Translations under genes and position numbers: made by a program
Origin: a virus
DNA: 28,915 nucleotides
Strand: one strand, 5' to 3'
Virus record (IMG/VR): IMGVR_UViG_3300030101_001012
Span: 1 to 28,915 of that record
Part shown: positions 27,650 through 28,915 of the stretch, in pieces
Layout: every line of letters begins with the position of its first letter
How positions within the stretch are numbered: position 1 is the first letter of the stretch
The notes under the pieces: model-generated
Seen by the model: only the letters and a program-made list of their open reading frames with translations
Databases searched by the model: none
What the model was told of the DNA's origin: nothing

Positions 27650-28915
27650 TCAACATTGAGTCATTACATCTAATCCTGCCTCCACGCCTGCAACACCTTG
27701 ATTTATTTTTGCAACCTGCTCTTCGTTTAAGCCAAGCCTGTCGGCAAGTGTCTTAGGCTCGCCATCTTCGTCTTTTCCTAAGTCAGATATTTCCAGATTA
27801 ATACCTGCAAGTGCGTTGCGTAGTTCTGCAAGTGCGCCACTACTTTCGTCAAGTAAACCGGTGTCTAACATTTCTAATAGCGACATACTACTTAGCGATT
27901 CCTCAATTGAGTCGATTTGACTCTGTATTGCATCTTTTTGCAACTGCAATTGTTTCATTTGGAAAGACTTCATTATAGCAAGCTTTTCCTCTTCTGTGCC
28001 TTGGAAATTACGCAACTCATTAAGATGCGCTGTTTCGGCTACAAGTAACTCCATTTTTAGACCTTCGTCTATTGTTTTAAGCCTCTCGTCAAAATTGTCT
28101 TTTATCGATTTTATATTGTCGGCATTGCGTTTTTCGTTAGCCAATCGTTCTTCTTCGTTTGCCTTATCACGAATAACTTTTATGTCATCGTTAAACTTTG
28201 CTAATAACGCTTCACGAGCAGCAAGTTCTTGCTCGGTCATGTCAGTAATGTCCTTGTCAAGTTCAAGTTCTCGCAGTTTGTCGTTAAGGCGTTTTGTAAG
28301 TAACTCCTCTTCCGTCATATTGCGTTCTTGCTCTGCAACAACAATGTCATTTATTGCATTTATCCTGTCAAGTGCTTCTTGTGCTTCTTGCTGTGCAATT
28401 CTTTCTGCTTCTTGTCGCTCCTTGGCTCTGCGGCTTGACCTACGGCTTGAGCTTTGTGATTCTGCTCGGTCTATGTCATCAAGCCTGTTTTGTGCAAGTT
28501 TTGCAAACTCTTCATTTGTTAATGCGATACCTTCAAATAAAACACCATTTTTTTCAGCATTTTCCTCAAATTGTGTAGCAACTCTCTGCAAATGGTCAAC
28601 AACTTCGTCTGCTGTTAGTTCGGAAAATATATCTTCAGCCTCTGTAAGTAACGGCTGTCGTGCCTGCTCCACTGCAATATCCCTAAGGCTTGTCGCATAG
28701 GCATCTGCTTCTTCTTTAGCCGCTTTAAGTGCTGCTTCTGCCGCTTTAGTTTCTGCTTCAAGTTGTGCTTGTGCTGCTGCTGCGTTTTCTGCTGATTGTT
28801 TTTGATTTTGCAACATTTTTGTAAACTGCCCAGATGACTGTGTTGCGTTATCTGTTTCCTTGCTTGTAATTCCTAAAGCAGCACCAATAGACTTTAAAGG
28901 TGCAATTGCTGATGC
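27650..28915 (-). CDS. Tape measure protein, N-terminal side, cut by the window edge
   Basis: The frame is open to the right edge, so the listed Met at 28816 is not the true start; the first 33 codons in the window read ASAIAPLKSIGAALGITSKE and so on. The ~420 residues are almost wholly coiled coil, rich in Ala, Glu, Lys and Arg (AAAAQAQLEAETKAAEAALK, EERLANEKRNADNIKSIKDN), as expected for a tape measure. The frame stops at 27650 (VEAGLDVMTQC) and the next frame continues the family pattern, so the stop looks like an interruption. The two small genes and the terminator follow. Confidence 0.8.
   Translation of the reverse strand, partial: ASAIAPLKSIGAALGITSKETDNATQSSGQFTKMLQNQKQSAENAAAAQAQLEAETKAAEAALKAAKEEADAYATSLRDIAVEQARQPLLTEAEDIFSELTADEVVDHLQRVATQFEENAEKNGVLFEGIALTNEEFAKLAQNRLDDIDRAESQSSSRRSSRRAKERQEAERIAQQEAQEALDRINAINDIVVAEQERNMTEEELLTKRLNDKLRELELDKDITDMTEQELAAREALLAKFNDDIKVIRDKANEEERLANEKRNADNIKSIKDNFDERLKTIDEGLKMELLVAETAHLNELRNFQGTEEEKLAIMKSFQMKQLQLQKDAIQSQIDSIEESLSSMSLLEMLDTGLLDESSGALAELRNALAGINLEISDLGKDEDGEPKTLADRLGLNEEQVAKINQGVAGVEAGLDVMTQC

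Noticed and set aside
27996-28700. Plus-strand open frame of 234 aa opposite the tape measure
   Set aside because: Antisense of coiled-coil Glu/Lys/Arg codons; Ser/Leu-rich and without any motif.
1-28915. tRNA genes, CRISPR arrays, transposases, integrase or attachment sites
   Set aside because: No cloverleaf, spaced direct repeats, DDE or tyrosine recombinase motifs were found in the reading frames or gaps.

Overview
This window is about 29 kb of a tailed double-stranded DNA phage that most likely infects a Bacteroidota (Flavobacteriia-like) host. The phage call rests on large and small terminase, portal, a ClpP-type head protease fused to a scaffold-like tail, an HK97-like major capsid protein, a tail tube candidate, a tape measure, a frameshifted tail assembly chaperone, a holin and an endolysin. 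Together these suggest a siphovirus. The host call rests on one promoter fitting the Bacteroidota consensus (TTG-N19-TATATTTG, 18236-18265, minus strand), A/T-rich start regions with almost no Shine-Dalgarno sequences, and several small protein types I associate with Bacteroidota phages. I see no integrase, repressor, tRNA, CRISPR array or insertion sequence.

Almost every gene is on the minus strand, so the genome reads from the right edge to the left. (1) 26.6-28.9 kb: tape measure, interrupted by a frameshift, then two small AT-rich genes and a minus-strand terminator. (2) 21.1-26.5 kb: protease-scaffold, major capsid, tail tube candidate, a small gene that overlaps the portal in another frame, portal and a connector-like protein. 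(3) 19.1-21.1 kb: small membrane and basic proteins, holin, an amidase-3-like protein that has lost its catalytic residues, and a metallophosphoesterase. (4) 18.3-19.1 kb: the tail assembly chaperone, alone on the plus strand, with a T9 slippery run. (5) 11.9-18.2 kb: early replication and recombination genes (Rad52-like annealase, PD-(D/E)XK nuclease, DnaA domain IV-like protein, replisome organizer, DnaB helicase, SSB, small unknowns). (6) 10.45-11.8 kb: endolysin and a secreted M23 peptidase. (7) 6.8-10.45 kb: an overlapping cassette ParB - TET-associated glycosyltransferase - TET/JBP dioxygenase - TerS - TerL. (8) 6.44-6.77 kb: a non-coding island with 11-bp repeats and a plus-strand terminator. 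(9) 1-6.4 kb: neck and tail-tip genes.

The most striking system is the TET/JBP dioxygenase plus glycosyltransferase plus ParB set, translationally coupled to the terminase. It looks like a DNA base hypermodification pathway: oxidise 5-methylpyrimidine, then glycosylate it, before packaging. No cytosine methyltransferase lies in the window. Separately, I found no GATC tetramer in the first 25.4 kb and four in the last 3.5 kb. CTAG is very common up to about 24.84 kb and then disappears. Together these suggest strong selection against GATC and a mosaic junction near the capsid/protease gene boundary.
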